A DNA stretch of 35,276 bases from a virus. A program made the position numbers and the translations under genes. The first letter of the stretch is position 1. Each line of letters opens with the position of its first letter. Below are positions 1-8,197 of this stretch, piece after piece. The notes under the pieces are model-generated. The model saw only the letters and a list, made by a program, of their open reading frames with translations, was not told the DNA's origin and did no database searches. Location of the stretch: positions 1-35,276 of the IMG/VR virus record IMGVR_UViG_3300037293_000459; one strand, written 5' to 3'.

Positions 1-681
1 TTAATTTTCAACTCGTATTACACCTATTACAATAGCTATATTAACAATATCTTCACTACTTATTGTGAATAATGGATAGCTTGAATTGTCTGAAACAAGG
101 TCAAATTTATTTTTGTTTTCTGATTGCATTATTCGTTTAACAACTGTACCTCTATCCTTGATAGTTATAACATGAGGGACACCCCATTGAAAAAAACTAA
201 AAGTTTGAATATGTTTACAAGCTAGTATATCACCTCCGTAATATTTAGGTTGCATTGAGGAACCTTTTACAGGTATTAAAAAATCAGCATTAGAAAATTC
301 GGGAATTTTATAATATTCTAAAACGTCATGTTCCATAATGGTAAATTCACCAGTACCAAATCCCGCAATCGCATCAATAGGTATAAGTGGCAACTTCTTT
401 TCTTTTTTATCGGGTTTTGGATAACTCTTAAAAGAAGTTTGGCTTTCTGAATTTACCATCTCTCCAACACCAGTTAAAAGCCAATTAGAATTAATTTCTG
501 GAAACCGATTTATCAAATTTTGAATTGGAGTGATACCTGCATTTGTCCTTTTTTTACATATTTCTGTAATTAATGAAGTACTTACATCAATTTCATTAGC
601 AAAACCCTTGGGAGTATGAACCAGTTTATTTTTTTTTAGCCAACTATAAACTTCTAAAAACCTAACAGTTATATCATTCAT
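1..681 (-). CDS. Phage repressor, HTH plus S24/LexA-like C-terminal domain
   Basis: Probable lysogeny repressor, 226 aa, transcribed leftward and away from the early operon. Residues about 1-75 look like a helix-turn-helix DNA-binding region. Residues about 98-225 fit an S24 (LexA/CI-like) domain: the segment KGSSMQP places a nucleophile-like Ser at about 142, VVKR places a Lys at about 182, and an Ala-Gly pair lies at 106-107 where LexA-type proteins are cleaved. SOS-type self-cleavage is therefore possible but inferred. It is divergent from the small regulator at 771, with a palindromic operator between them, which is the usual Mu-like c/ner arrangement. Start ATG at 681; the stop lies at the very edge of the window. 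Confidence 0.88.
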   Translation of the reverse strand: MNDITVRFLEVYSWLKKNKLVHTPKGFANEIDVSTSLITEICKKRTNAGITPIQNLINRFPEINSNWLLTGVGEMVNSESQTSFKSYPKPDKKEKKLPLIPIDAIAGFGTGEFTIMEHDVLEYYKIPEFSNADFLIPVKGSSMQPKYYGGDILACKHIQTFSFFQWGVPHVITIKDRGTVVKRIMQSENKNKFDLVSDNSSYPLFTISSEDIVNIAIVIGVIRVEN

Positions 682-700
682 ATAATTAATTTTACAAAAT

Positions 701-744
701 TCTGTACAAATAATTTTTTATATACAGATTTCTGTATATATTTG
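701..744 (+). promoter_or_regulatory. Early promoter with overlapping palindromic operator
   Basis: TATACAGA (721-728) and TCTGTATA (731-738) form a perfect 8-bp inverted repeat with a 2-bp spacer. A related half-site, TCTGTACA, lies at 701-708. The right arm runs into TATATTTG (737-744), an exact match to the Bacteroidota -7 consensus TAnnTTTG, so a repressor bound here would block rightward early transcription. The gene at 771 starts about 20 nt after the predicted transcription start. No clear -33 TTG is present. The regulator that binds is inferred. Confidence 0.65.
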
Positions 745-770
745 CTCCAATAAAAGGAACAAAAAACGCA

Positions 771-971
771 ATGGACAAATGTAAAACAAAAAATACAAAA
801 TGGAACACTGAGGTATTAAAAGCTTTGGCTTTAAAATACGATTTTTCCACGAGATACATTAAACAATGTATTACAGGAGAGAGAACTCCAATTTTTGCTG
901 ATAGAATTAAAGCAGAGTATAATGAATTAGTAAAAGAATTAAATAAACTATTAAACAATAATAAATTATGA
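771..971 (+). CDS. Small early regulator (Ner/Cro-like position)
   Basis: 66 aa, basic, predicted mostly helical, first gene of the rightward early operon directly behind the operator/promoter. Its position opposite the repressor matches Ner of Mu-like phages, a small DNA-binding protein that dampens early and repressor transcription. The middle segment (about residues 15-45) could hold a helix-turn-helix, but no motif is clear enough to name the family. Its stop overlaps the ATG of the next small ORF (ATGA), suggesting translational coupling. Confidence 0.6.
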   Translation: MDKCKTKNTKWNTEVLKALALKYDFSTRYIKQCITGERTPIFADRIKAEYNELVKELNKLLNNNKL

Positions 972-1084
972 AAACTAAAATAATCCATCACGTGAATAGA
1001 GATTTCACACATCAAGTAGTCGAAAAAATTACAACGCTTTTTGGCTATGTGGTAAATAGAACATTGATTACTAAATTTTTATAA
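968..1084 (+). CDS. Small hypothetical protein, 38 aa
   Basis: Short reading frame with ATG at 968 overlapping the preceding stop as ATGA, running to TAA at 1082-1084. The product is basic and mixed in composition with no motif I recognise. Support is only the coupling geometry, which is common to true genes in this phage. Confidence 0.4.
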   Translation: MKTKIIHHVNRDFTHQVVEKITTLFGYVVNRTLITKFL

Positions 1085-1123
1085 TACAACAATTTTCTGA
1101 GGGTTTTTTTTAATAGCTGTAAC

Positions 1124-1163
1124 TCCCGAGTGGCACACTTCCAGTTTCGAGTACTGGACGGGA
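1124..1163 (+). ncRNA. tRNA-like three-helix RNA element in the transposase leader
   Basis: Forty nearly fully paired bases just before the transposase gene. Closing stem TCCCG (1124-1128) pairs with CGGGA (1159-1163). Inside are a small hairpin AGTG-GCA-CACT (1129-1139) and CCAGT-TTCGAGT-ACTGG (1141-1157), which has the 5-bp stem and 7-nt TTCGAGT loop of a tRNA T-arm. There is no anticodon arm, so it is not a working tRNA. It could be a tRNA remnant or a regulatory fold in the mRNA leader; the transposase ATG is 15 nt downstream. Confidence 0.5.
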
Positions 1164-1178
1164 ACAAATAAAAAATTT

Positions 1179-3266
1179 ATGGAAACACCATACGAGTTTT
1201 ACGATAATCAATTAGGAGTAAAAATAAGCTACTTAATTACAGATGTAGATAGAAAACATCAAGATAGCTTATGTTTATTTAAGTATAATACATTGTATGT
1301 AAAATTACGTTCAAATAAACAATCTTTTCAACGTTTGAACGAAAGAGCGTGCTTTGGTCAAGAAGCATTAATTCTATTTTCATCACTAGACCGTCAAACA
1401 AAAGATGCCGTAACTATAAAATTTGGTAATCCAAAAACAGAGGTTAAAAAGAGCTATTTCGCTCAGCATTATCTTGCAGACCGTGAAGCTTTCAATTTTT
1501 ATTTAGCACATACATACGGTACTGAAAATAAAAAACTGGATTTAAAATATGTTGAGCAATATACTTACAATGCTTCAGTACTAAATACCGTTTTGCTCGT
1601 TAAAGATAACCGTAAAAATTATATTAAAGCCCTTGGTGCAACTTCGGTTGATATTTGGCAAAGTCTGTCAAATGATGTAAATGCCTTTCGAGAAGTAGAA
1701 CATAATTTACCTACGAATAAGGATTCACTTAGACGTAAAGTAACACAATATGCTAAAGATGGCTATTCAAGTGTAATATCGGGTAAGCACAACGTTAAAA
1801 ATGCATCAAAAGTTACTACTAATGAACAAATGGCATTATTGGATGAACTACTTGCAAAACATACCAATTTAGATAATCAAACGGTTTCTGAAATATATAA
1901 AACTATTGCCGAGCGCTTAAATTGGAAATCCATTTCAGCTCAAACGGTCGCCAATCGTAAAACCGAAAGCAACTTGGTAACATTTGCGGGTCGAAATGGG
2001 TCGAGTGCCTTGAGTAATAAAGTGCTTATGCAAACTAAAAGAAGCAAACCTACTAAACCTATGTTGTATTGGACTATGGATGGTTGGGATGCTGAACTTT
2101 TGTACCAAAAAACATTTGTAGATAAAAAAGGCTATTCCACAACTACTTATCATAACCGATTAACGATGGTTGTAATATTAGATCCTTTTAATAAATACCC
2201 TGTTGGATTTGCAATTGGAACACACGAAACTCCCGAACTGATAAAACAGGCAATGCTCAACGCCATATTACATACAAAAGACCTTTTTGGAGCTTATTAC
2301 AAACCCTACCAGTTGCAATCGGACAATTACGCCATTAAGACGTTAACGCCAATGTATGAAGCGTGTACTAAACACTTCACTCCTGCAAGAGTAAAAAATG
2401 CAAAGTCAAAAGTTATTGAGCCTTATTTTGGTTATATCAATAAAAAATATTGTCAAATGTTTGACAATTGGAGCGGTTTCGGGATGGCTTCTGGAAGCAA
2501 GAACCAACCTAATGATGAAATGTTAAATAAAATTCGTCATAGCTTTCCAGATGAAGCCGGGTGTCGAGCTCAATTAGAAAGTGTGATAACTGCCGAACGT
2601 TCTAAAAAGCAATTGGATTTTATTACAAAATGGCAGGACGTTTCAGACGAATATCGTTTACCATTTAGCCAAGAAAACTTCCTTTTAGCACTTGGAGCCA
2701 AAACAGGAAATACAAATAAATTAACAGGAGAAGGCATACGAATGAAAATTGAGGGTCAAGCCGTTTTCTATGACAGTTTTGATTTGAATTTTAGAAAACT
2801 TAACCACATTGATTGGCAAGTTCTATACAATCCAAACAATTTGAGTGAAGCGATGGCAATCAGTCCAAATGGTGACCACCGTTTTTTATTAGAACAAAAA
2901 TACGTTCAACCAATGGCAATTGCCGAACAACAGGAAGGCGATGCAATGGAACGGCAGAGGATTAAAAATTTCAATAAAACAGTAACGAGCTTTATTACTG
3001 ATGAACGGCAAAATAACCACGAAATTTTACAACCACTTTTACAAAATCCGCTATTAAACGACACTTTGGCAAAGCACTTATTGGTCAATAGCCATGGTCA
3101 ACACAAAGACCAAAGGAACGAACCTAAAAAACTGATTGCAAATGCCGAAAAGGTTTTGAAAAAGCAAGAAAAGGCAATTGAAAAAGCGAATCAGAAAACG
3201 TGGCAAGACGAACAAAACGAGTACATAAAAGAAAAGATTGACCTAACTAAATACCTACAAGTATGA
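1179..3266 (+). CDS. Mu-like DDE transposase (MuA-type)
   Basis: 695-aa DNA transposase that would excise, join and replicate the phage genome. The catalytic triad is legible: Asp301 in the segment MDGWDAE, Asp382 in QSDNYA, and Glu414 in KVIEPYFGY, as expected for an rve/RNase H-like fold. The N-terminal ~290 residues would hold end-binding domains. The C-terminal ~100 residues are Lys/Gln-rich and helical, where MuA contacts MuB. It is followed with a 4-nt overlap by a MuB-like ATPase, the canonical Mu order. The D-to-E spacing is 32, shorter than that remembered for MuA itself. Confidence 0.93.
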   Translation: METPYEFYDNQLGVKISYLITDVDRKHQDSLCLFKYNTLYVKLRSNKQSFQRLNERACFGQEALILFSSLDRQTKDAVTIKFGNPKTEVKKSYFAQHYLADREAFNFYLAHTYGTENKKLDLKYVEQYTYNASVLNTVLLVKDNRKNYIKALGATSVDIWQSLSNDVNAFREVEHNLPTNKDSLRRKVTQYAKDGYSSVISGKHNVKNASKVTTNEQMALLDELLAKHTNLDNQTVSEIYKTIAERLNWKSISAQTVANRKTESNLVTFAGRNGSSALSNKVLMQTKRSKPTKPMLYWTMDGWDAELLYQKTFVDKKGYSTTTYHNRLTMVVILDPFNKYPVGFAIGTHETPELIKQAMLNAILHTKDLFGAYYKPYQLQSDNYAIKTLTPMYEACTKHFTPARVKNAKSKVIEPYFGYINKKYCQMFDNWSGFGMASGSKNQPNDEMLNKIRHSFPDEAGCRAQLESVITAERSKKQLDFITKWQDVSDEYRLPFSQENFLLALGAKTGNTNKLTGEGIRMKIEGQAVFYDSFDLNFRKLNHIDWQVLYNPNNLSEAMAISPNGDHRFLLEQKYVQPMAIAEQQEGDAMERQRIKNFNKTVTSFITDERQNNHEILQPLLQNPLLNDTLAKHLLVNSHGQHKDQRNEPKKLIANAEKVLKKQEKAIEKANQKTWQDEQNEYIKEKIDLTKYLQV

Positions 3267-4201
3267 TGACACCAGAACAAAAAAACAAGATAGTTGATGC
3301 CTTGGAACAGTATCTAACAAAATTTGAAATGTCGGCTAATGTTTTCGTTGATAAAACTGGAATTAATGAATCTTATATTACCAATATGCGAAATAGAAGT
3401 TTCAAAATTGGTAAGACTGAAATTAGAGATAATTGGTTTGAAGCTGTAGCCAATAAAATTGGGTTTGAATTACAAAAAAACTATTGGAAAACAGTTTTAA
3501 CCAATCAAACAACAACTATGCTATCTGTTTTAACCGATGCTAAAGAATATGGCTACACTAATGTAATTATTGGCGAAACGGGAAGCGGCAAAAGCTATAC
3601 GGCTAAATTATTTGCAGATGTAAACCCGCAACATTTATTCATTATCAAAGTAGGAAGTTCGGACAATTTGAGTGATTTAATTGATAAAATTTTAGATGTG
3701 GCTAAAATTCCAACAGCTAAAACCAAATCAAAAAATATTGGTGCAATTGTCAAGTTTTTTCAGAAGCTAAAATTTGAAGGACATAAACCGATGCTCATTT
3801 TTGACGAGTGTGAATATGTGAAACAACCCACACTTTGCATGATGAAGGAACTTGTGGACGGTTTGCTAAAAAATTGTGCCATTATCTTAATTGGAACTGA
3901 CGAACTCATTGATAAACTGGACAAAATGCGAAAACGTAAAAAAGAAGGAATACGTCAGTTTTATAGACGATTGAAATTCACAATTAGAATTTTGCCAAGC
4001 ATTGATACCACTTTTAAACAGTTTTTAAATGATGTTGAAGATTCAAAATTGAAATCTTTTTTACAACGAAATTGTGAAAACTATGGAGAGCTTCACGATG
4101 CCTTAGTTCCTGCAATGCGTGAAGCCGATAGAACTGGCGAGCCATTGACCGAAAGCTTTGTTCGTAAAGTGTTGAATATACCAGAAACAATGTTTGCCTA
4201 A
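3263..4201 (+). CDS. MuB-like AAA+ ATPase, target-DNA activator
   Basis: 312 aa. Residues about 1-75 resemble a helix-turn-helix domain, as in MuB. Walker A GETGSGKS lies at 104-111 and Walker B MLIFDECEY at 177-185. The domain order, HTH then AAA+, and the position directly after the transposase support a MuB role: ATP-dependent DNA binding, target choice and transposase stimulation. ATG 3263 overlaps the transposase stop; a second ATG three bases later is an equally good start. The gene is coupled to the next ATPase gene by a shared base at 4201. Confidence 0.9.
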   Translation: MMTPEQKNKIVDALEQYLTKFEMSANVFVDKTGINESYITNMRNRSFKIGKTEIRDNWFEAVANKIGFELQKNYWKTVLTNQTTTMLSVLTDAKEYGYTNVIIGETGSGKSYTAKLFADVNPQHLFIIKVGSSDNLSDLIDKILDVAKIPTAKTKSKNIGAIVKFFQKLKFEGHKPMLIFDECEYVKQPTLCMMKELVDGLLKNCAIILIGTDELIDKLDKMRKRKKEGIRQFYRRLKFTIRILPSIDTTFKQFLNDVEDSKLKSFLQRNCENYGELHDALVPAMREADRTGEPLTESFVRKVLNIPETMFA

Positions 4202-4857
4202 TGAATAAAAAGACGAAGCCAAAAGCCTTATTAAAAGCGTTAAGTGTCGCCAATATCATTAACCAAGCAGTTCAAAGAATAAAGTTTACAGGCGAATGGT
4301 TTCAAGCATTCAAACAACCACAAGATAAAGGGGTTTGGTTTATTTGGGGAGGTTCGGGAAGTGGTAAAAGTACGTTTGTTTTGATGCTCTGCAAAATATT
4401 AGCACAATTAGGTTTTAAGGTATTTCTTAATCTGATGGAGGAGGAAATGGACGACACAGATTTTATTGATAGAGTGAATTTGCTCGAAATGAATGAAGTC
4501 GAAAAGAATTTTTTAGCACGGAGTTATGTTTATGAAGATTTGGTTATTTATCTAAAAAAGAGGTTAAGTCCAAAAGTAGTTGTTATTGATAGTGCCACTT
4601 ATTTTTTTGAAAGTTTTGATCAATACAAAGATTTCAAAAAAATGTTTAGTAACAAAATTATAATTATTACAGGTCATGCAAACGGTAAAAACCCACGTTC
4701 AAAACTCGAAGAGGATATAATGTACAATGCTAAAATGAAAATATTTGTAAATGGTTATCTCGCTTTATGTAAAGGAAGAACCATTGGCCCAAATGGTGGA
4801 AGGTTTATTATTTGGAAAACAGGCTATGAAAATTTAAACGGAGAAACAAATGATTAA
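4201..4857 (+). CDS. Second P-loop ATPase of the early operon
   Basis: 218 aa. Walker A GGSGSGKS lies near residues 50-57, preceded by the hydrophobic strand VWFIW; a Walker B-like strand VVVIDSAT lies near 122-129, followed by a strand IIIITGHANGK. This layout is RecA/AAA-like and also resembles phage ATP-binding replication or recombination proteins. It is distinct from the MuB-like protein: no N-terminal HTH and different motif text. It abuts that gene (TAATG), so the two are likely co-translated. Exact function unknown; helper of transposition or replication is an inference. Confidence 0.65.
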   Translation: MNKKTKPKALLKALSVANIINQAVQRIKFTGEWFQAFKQPQDKGVWFIWGGSGSGKSTFVLMLCKILAQLGFKVFLNLMEEEMDDTDFIDRVNLLEMNEVEKNFLARSYVYEDLVIYLKKRLSPKVVVIDSATYFFESFDQYKDFKKMFSNKIIIITGHANGKNPRSKLEEDIMYNAKMKIFVNGYLALCKGRTIGPNGGRFIIWKTGYENLNGETND

Positions 4858-5242
4858 GACTATGGATATAAAAGAAAAATTGCAAGAAATTTTTAGTACT
4901 GGTTTAGATACTGAAACCGCTACACTCGAAATTTATATGTTATGGTGCGAAACTGTAACTATTACTGCAAGAGAATATCAGCAAGTTTTAGCCAATTCAA
5001 AAGTTTGTAACTGGTTTACTTATGAATTAGCAAAACACGAGCTTGAGTATGCAATTTTAAGTAACCATTATCCCGATGCAATACTTCAAGATAAAATGAA
5101 GCTTTATGCAAACTGCCTTTATAAACTGTTTTCTCGCTTTCCAAAATCATTACTTATAAAAGCAAAAGCTAGAGAAGTACAACCTAAAACCACAGTAGTA
5201 GCTGGAATTAAAATAGAATTTTCAACCTATAACCAAAACTAA
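4850..5242 (+). CDS. Hypothetical early protein, 130 aa
   Basis: Mostly helical protein with no motif I can name. ATG 4850 overlaps the end of the preceding ATPase gene by 8 nt; an in-frame ATG at 4862 is an alternative start. It lies in the early operon between the ATPases and small unknown genes. It is not evidently an Avd-type four-helix accessory protein, although its size would allow that, which makes it worth a structural comparison given the DGR-like locus downstream. Confidence 0.65.
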   Translation: MIKTMDIKEKLQEIFSTGLDTETATLEIYMLWCETVTITAREYQQVLANSKVCNWFTYELAKHELEYAILSNHYPDAILQDKMKLYANCLYKLFSRFPKSLLIKAKAREVQPKTTVVAGIKIEFSTYNQN

Positions 5243-5244
5243 AA

Positions 5245-5451
5245 ATGTCAAAACAACAACTAAAAAACAAAATTGCCGACTTGAAACAATGGCTTACTGA
5301 TAACTCTCCAGAGCACGAAGCAAGACCTAGCATTGAAGCCGATTTAAGAAGAGCTATTGACGAATTAAATTCACTGAGCAATCACAGAACTTTTGAGCGT
5401 GATACTTTCGACTTACGAGAACACAACTTTACACCTGCAGATGGAAAATGA
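5245..5451 (+). CDS. Small hypothetical protein, 68 aa
   Basis: Charged, helix-rich 68-aa product. The first ~45 residues are likely coiled-coil or amphipathic helix (alternating K, L, E, D). It starts 2 nt after the preceding stop and overlaps the next ATG by 4 nt, so it sits firmly in the early operon. Family not recognised. Confidence 0.6.
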   Translation: MSKQQLKNKIADLKQWLTDNSPEHEARPSIEADLRRAIDELNSLSNHRTFERDTFDLREHNFTPADGK

Positions 5452-5699
5452 AAAAATACGAACCTCCCAAAAGATTAGTACAATTAGGACGGGTTTTGCA
5501 ATACGACTCCGAACGTCAAGAAATTGGTTTTAGTTCCCTTTTATCAATTGAAAATAGGATTTTGATTAACCAAGAACGAGGCATGATAATGAAAGGAAAT
5601 TTTGATTATAAGCAATTAATTGACACAAAAATTAATAGCATTTTACTCGAAATAAGAAAAGAAAATTGGAAACCCAAAACCGACATTCAATATGACTAA
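5448..5699 (+). CDS. Small hypothetical protein, 83 aa
   Basis: 83 aa, no recognisable motif. ATG overlaps the previous stop (ATGA). Basic N-terminus, charged throughout, no membrane segment. Its 3' end overlaps the next small gene by 8 nt, continuing the pattern of coupled genes. Confidence 0.55.
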   Translation: MKKYEPPKRLVQLGRVLQYDSERQEIGFSSLLSIENRILINQERGMIMKGNFDYKQLIDTKINSILLEIRKENWKPKTDIQYD

Positions 5700-5844
5700 C
5701 AAAGAACACAGACGGCGTTACAGGTTACATAAAAAGGTAAGGGAATATGTTAACCTTTTGCCACGCCAAAGAACGATTAGTGTGCCTTACGGATTTGAAA
5801 CTACTAACAAGTATATCATGGAGCTCATACAACGATTTCACTAA
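5692..5844 (+). CDS. Small basic protein, 50 aa
   Basis: ATG at 5692 lies 8 nt inside the preceding gene; stop TAA at 5842-5844. The product is strongly basic, with an Arg/Lys/His cluster near the N-terminus (EHRRRYRLHKKVR), so nucleic-acid contact is plausible. Family unknown. The 84 nt that follow hold no gene I would stand behind. Confidence 0.5.
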   Translation: MTNKEHRRRYRLHKKVREYVNLLPRQRTISVPYGFETTNKYIMELIQRFH

Positions 5845-5928
5845 TGTACAATTTCATATTCCAATCCCGGACACAAATTCAATTGAAGTAAATGAACCCG
5901 AAATACTAACAAATTAAAAATTATTTAT

Positions 5929-6585
5929 ATGGACTTAAAAAATTTAACAGCAGAACAACGTAAAGAATTAGCGGCTCAATTGAAGCAAGAAGACCTTCAA
6001 GAAAAGCAACGGAAACAAAATGAGACGAAAATACTCCAGGAACTAACTGAAGAAGTCATTGATACCAATATTGATGAATGCTTAAAAGTACAAGAAATTA
6101 GTAACGAACACATTTTAAAATTATTTGTTCAAGCCGAAACTATTATTACTGCACGAGCCGAAACGTATGGCAACAAAAAAAGAGACCAAGACTCTCACAC
6201 TTTAACCAAGCGTGATGGGACGGCTTCTATAAAATTGGGTTGGAATGTTAAACCCACTTTTGATGGTACAGAAACTGAGGGAATTGCTAAAATTAAGCAA
6301 TACATGACCTCGTTAACAAGTGATGAGGAAAATTCTAAAATAATGATGGAATTTTTGAATGAGTTTTTAAAAACCGATATGCAAGGAAATTACAATCCTA
6401 AGCAAGTGCGAAAGCTCAACGAAAAAAGAGATACAGCCAAAAGCGACTTATTTAACGATGGAATGGACATAGTAGAAAAAGCCATTATCGACATTAGAAC
6501 AAGTCAATTTGTGAGAGGTTACAAAGTGGTGGAGTTTGAACCAGGAGTGAGTAAAAGATTTGAATTTTCATTTAGCATAAAATAA
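5929..6585 (+). CDS. DUF3164-like Mu-type early protein
   Basis: 218 aa. A Lys/Glu/Gln-rich helical N-terminus (about 1-60) is followed by a mixed domain. The C-terminal third, with segments KQVRKLNEKRD, DGMDIVEKAIID and SQFVRGYKVVEFE, resembles the end of DUF3164, a conserved protein of Mu-like early regions with no established activity. Length and early-operon position agree with that family. No catalytic motif is visible. Homology is judged by eye only. Confidence 0.55.
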   Translation: MDLKNLTAEQRKELAAQLKQEDLQEKQRKQNETKILQELTEEVIDTNIDECLKVQEISNEHILKLFVQAETIITARAETYGNKKRDQDSHTLTKRDGTASIKLGWNVKPTFDGTETEGIAKIKQYMTSLTSDEENSKIMMEFLNEFLKTDMQGNYNPKQVRKLNEKRDTAKSDLFNDGMDIVEKAIIDIRTSQFVRGYKVVEFEPGVSKRFEFSFSIK

Positions 6586-6587
6586 TT

Positions 6588-6749
6588 ATGAGTGTAGAAC
6601 TAAAGAAAGTAAACGAACGTCAATACACAGTTAATGACAAAGTATTGCAATTAGATATGAATAACAATTGGGTTTGTAATGAAGAGCTCACCGTTTATGA
6701 AAGTGAAGTTTTTAGAAGGCATTTAGCAACTTTAGAAAGCGAAAATTAA
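6588..6749 (+). CDS. Small hypothetical protein, 53 aa
   Basis: ATG at 6588, two bases after the preceding stop, and TAA at 6747-6749. Acidic, no membrane segment, family unknown. It ends 10 nt before the tRNA-like element. Confidence 0.5.
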   Translation: MSVELKKVNERQYTVNDKVLQLDMNNNWVCNEELTVYESEVFRRHLATLESEN

Positions 6750-6759
6750 AAAGAATACA

Positions 6760-6829
6760 TCCCGTATAGCTCAATGTTAGAGCATCAAGTTTTTTACTTG
6801 AAGGTTATGGTTCGAATCCTTTGCGGGAA
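6760..6829 (+). tRNA. Degenerate tRNA-Lys(UUU)-like gene
   Basis: A cloverleaf can be drawn. Acceptor TCCCGTA (6760-6766) pairs with TGCGGGA (6822-6828). The D-arm is GCTC/GAGC. The anticodon stem TCAAG/CTTGA encloses a 7-nt loop of six T and one A, which reads anticodon TTT. A TTCGAAT T-loop follows. Faults: the T-stem is weak (mismatches), the base after the anticodon is T rather than a purine, and the 3' end runs straight into AACAAAA. It lies inside the early operon 20 nt before the next ATG. It may be a decaying phage tRNA or a tRNA-like mRNA element. Confidence 0.45.
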
Positions 6830-6849
6830 CAAAATTAAAATACAACAAG

Positions 6850-7053
6850 ATGGCAAAACAAATAGAATTTAATAAAGTAATTGCATTTGACGAAATTATG
6901 AAATTACTTCAATTACCTCCAAATACATCGGTTTCAGAAACTATGAAAGCACTTCAAGTTGCACAAAATTTTTTACAAAAAATTCACGATGATGCTTTTG
7001 CTCTAGGTTTTGAAACTGGATGTGAAGCTAATAAAAAGATAGATGAGATATGA
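6850..7053 (+). CDS. Small hypothetical protein, 67 aa
   Basis: 67 aa, mixed helical, no recognised domain. Starts 20 nt after the tRNA-like element and overlaps the GemA-like gene by 4 nt (ATGA). Confidence 0.55.
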   Translation: MAKQIEFNKVIAFDEIMKLLQLPPNTSVSETMKALQVAQNFLQKIHDDAFALGFETGCEANKKIDEI

Positions 7054-7556
7054 AAACAGTAAATACTAAAATCCCAACTAAATACAACCCAAAGGGAGCT
7101 ATTACAACTTTTCAAATAAAACGTATAATGCACAATTGTTCCTACCAAGTGGATACTAAAAACGAGTGGGTTCAATGGGTTACTGGAGATGTAAACCGTA
7201 CAAGTCTAAAAAGTATTACTCAAGAACAGGCTGTTAAAATTATTAGACAACAAACGGGAAGCCTCTCCTCTGGAGATAATGGGGAGACTGAAAATTGGGG
7301 CTATTTTGACAATAATAACAAGCAACATAAAACCATACTTTCTACTTTAATAATGGCTAAAATCACGGTAAAAGATGCACGACACGGATTAGTGGCTGAT
7401 ATGAAAGGTTGGTTTTCCAACTTTTTAAAATCCAATAAATGTCCCGTAAATAAACCGTTAAAGCAAATGACTACAGATGAAGTTTCAAAGATAATTTTTG
7501 TACTTGAGCAAGTATTAGAACACAACCATAGCAAACCTAATGGCAAAAAAGTGTAA
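7050..7556 (+). CDS. GemA-like (Mu gp16/DUF1018-type) protein
   Basis: 168 aa. The order of elements recalls DUF1018: an N-terminal helix with IKRIMHNC, a segment 'TSLKSITQEQAVKII' followed by RQQTG, and a final part on how the protein ends with helices before a Lys-rich tail. In Mu, GemA modulates host gene expression and DNA supercoiling. The middle (about residues 70-90) contains a Gly/Asn-rich linker. Position in the early operon agrees. Assignment is by pattern only; divergence is large. Confidence 0.5.
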   Translation: MKTVNTKIPTKYNPKGAITTFQIKRIMHNCSYQVDTKNEWVQWVTGDVNRTSLKSITQEQAVKIIRQQTGSLSSGDNGETENWGYFDNNNKQHKTILSTLIMAKITVKDARHGLVADMKGWFSNFLKSNKCPVNKPLKQMTTDEVSKIIFVLEQVLEHNHSKPNGKKV

Positions 7557-7668
7557 ACATAAAAACAAGGTTATAAGAGTTCTTAAAACCATTGTTACTT
7601 GTGAAACTACCGCCACATTTTGTATTGATTGTGGCAAACAATTAACTAAACCTAAAACCTATTTTTAG
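7540..7668 (+). CDS. Small zinc-ribbon-like protein, 42 aa
   Basis: ATG 7540 overlaps the GemA-like gene; TAG at 7666-7668 directly abuts the next ATG. The product begins with CKHKN and ends with CIDCGK, giving Cys/His pairs about 20 residues apart, as in a small zinc ribbon. No other domain. Role unknown, possibly a nucleic-acid-binding accessory. Confidence 0.55.
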   Translation: MAKKCKHKNKVIRVLKTIVTCETTATFCIDCGKQLTKPKTYF

Positions 7669-7857
7669 ATGCAAAGACACTTTACAATTAGCACTCCAGT
7701 TGCTAAAGACAAAATTAGATTCGTTATAGAATATGAAGTCTTCGGAATTATGTTTTCCACTGAAATTGATGAAGTTGACGAAAATTGTGCAATAGCATAT
7801 TTTAATAAAATGTATTCATCTGCTAGAATGAATTCAATAAAAGAGAAAGGAAAATGA
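7669..7857 (+). CDS. Small hypothetical protein, 62 aa
   Basis: Starts immediately after the zinc-ribbon-like gene and overlaps the next by 4 nt. Beta-rich first half, no recognised motif, no signal or membrane segment. Confidence 0.5.
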   Translation: MQRHFTISTPVAKDKIRFVIEYEVFGIMFSTEIDEVDENCAIAYFNKMYSSARMNSIKEKGK

Positions 7858-8195
7858 AAATTGAACTTGAACTATCAAAATTTCAAATTCATTTTATATC
7901 TGATAAAATGGAGTTATTTGAAAATGGATTGGAACAACTGAATTGGGTTTTTCAATCCAAAGAAAGAAAATTGGTGCTTTCTATTTGTAGTGATATTTCG
8001 GATAAATTTCATAACAAAAGTCGGGCAATTAGAAAGGACAACAAACCTAAAAAAAAGCCTTATAAAGTTACTTTAAAATGGTATGAAGCTTATGCCTTGA
8101 ATGTGGTGATTTGTTCGACAACTATTAATTCTAAAGACAATGGAGATATTTCGATAGGAAATAATTTACAAATGATAATTCAACAAAAATTATAG
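7854..8195 (+). CDS. Hypothetical protein, 113 aa
   Basis: Lys-rich protein with no motif I can name; residues about 60-75 contain a strongly basic stretch (NKPKKKPYK). Part of the coupled early operon. Confidence 0.55.
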   Translation: MKIELELSKFQIHFISDKMELFENGLEQLNWVFQSKERKLVLSICSDISDKFHNKSRAIRKDNKPKKKPYKVTLKWYEAYALNVVICSTTINSKDNGDISIGNNLQMIIQQKL

Positions 8196-8197
8196 TG

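Noticed and set aside
692-1015. Reverse-strand frame over the early regulator
   Set aside because: Antisense of the 66-aa gene and the operator; Phe/Leu-rich text typical of shadow frames in AT-rich DNA.
5780-5917. Open frame ending VNEPEILTN before the DUF3164-like gene
   Set aside because: Protein-like text but no ATG; only GTG/TTG starts that overlap the 50-aa gene. Not strong enough to list as a gene.
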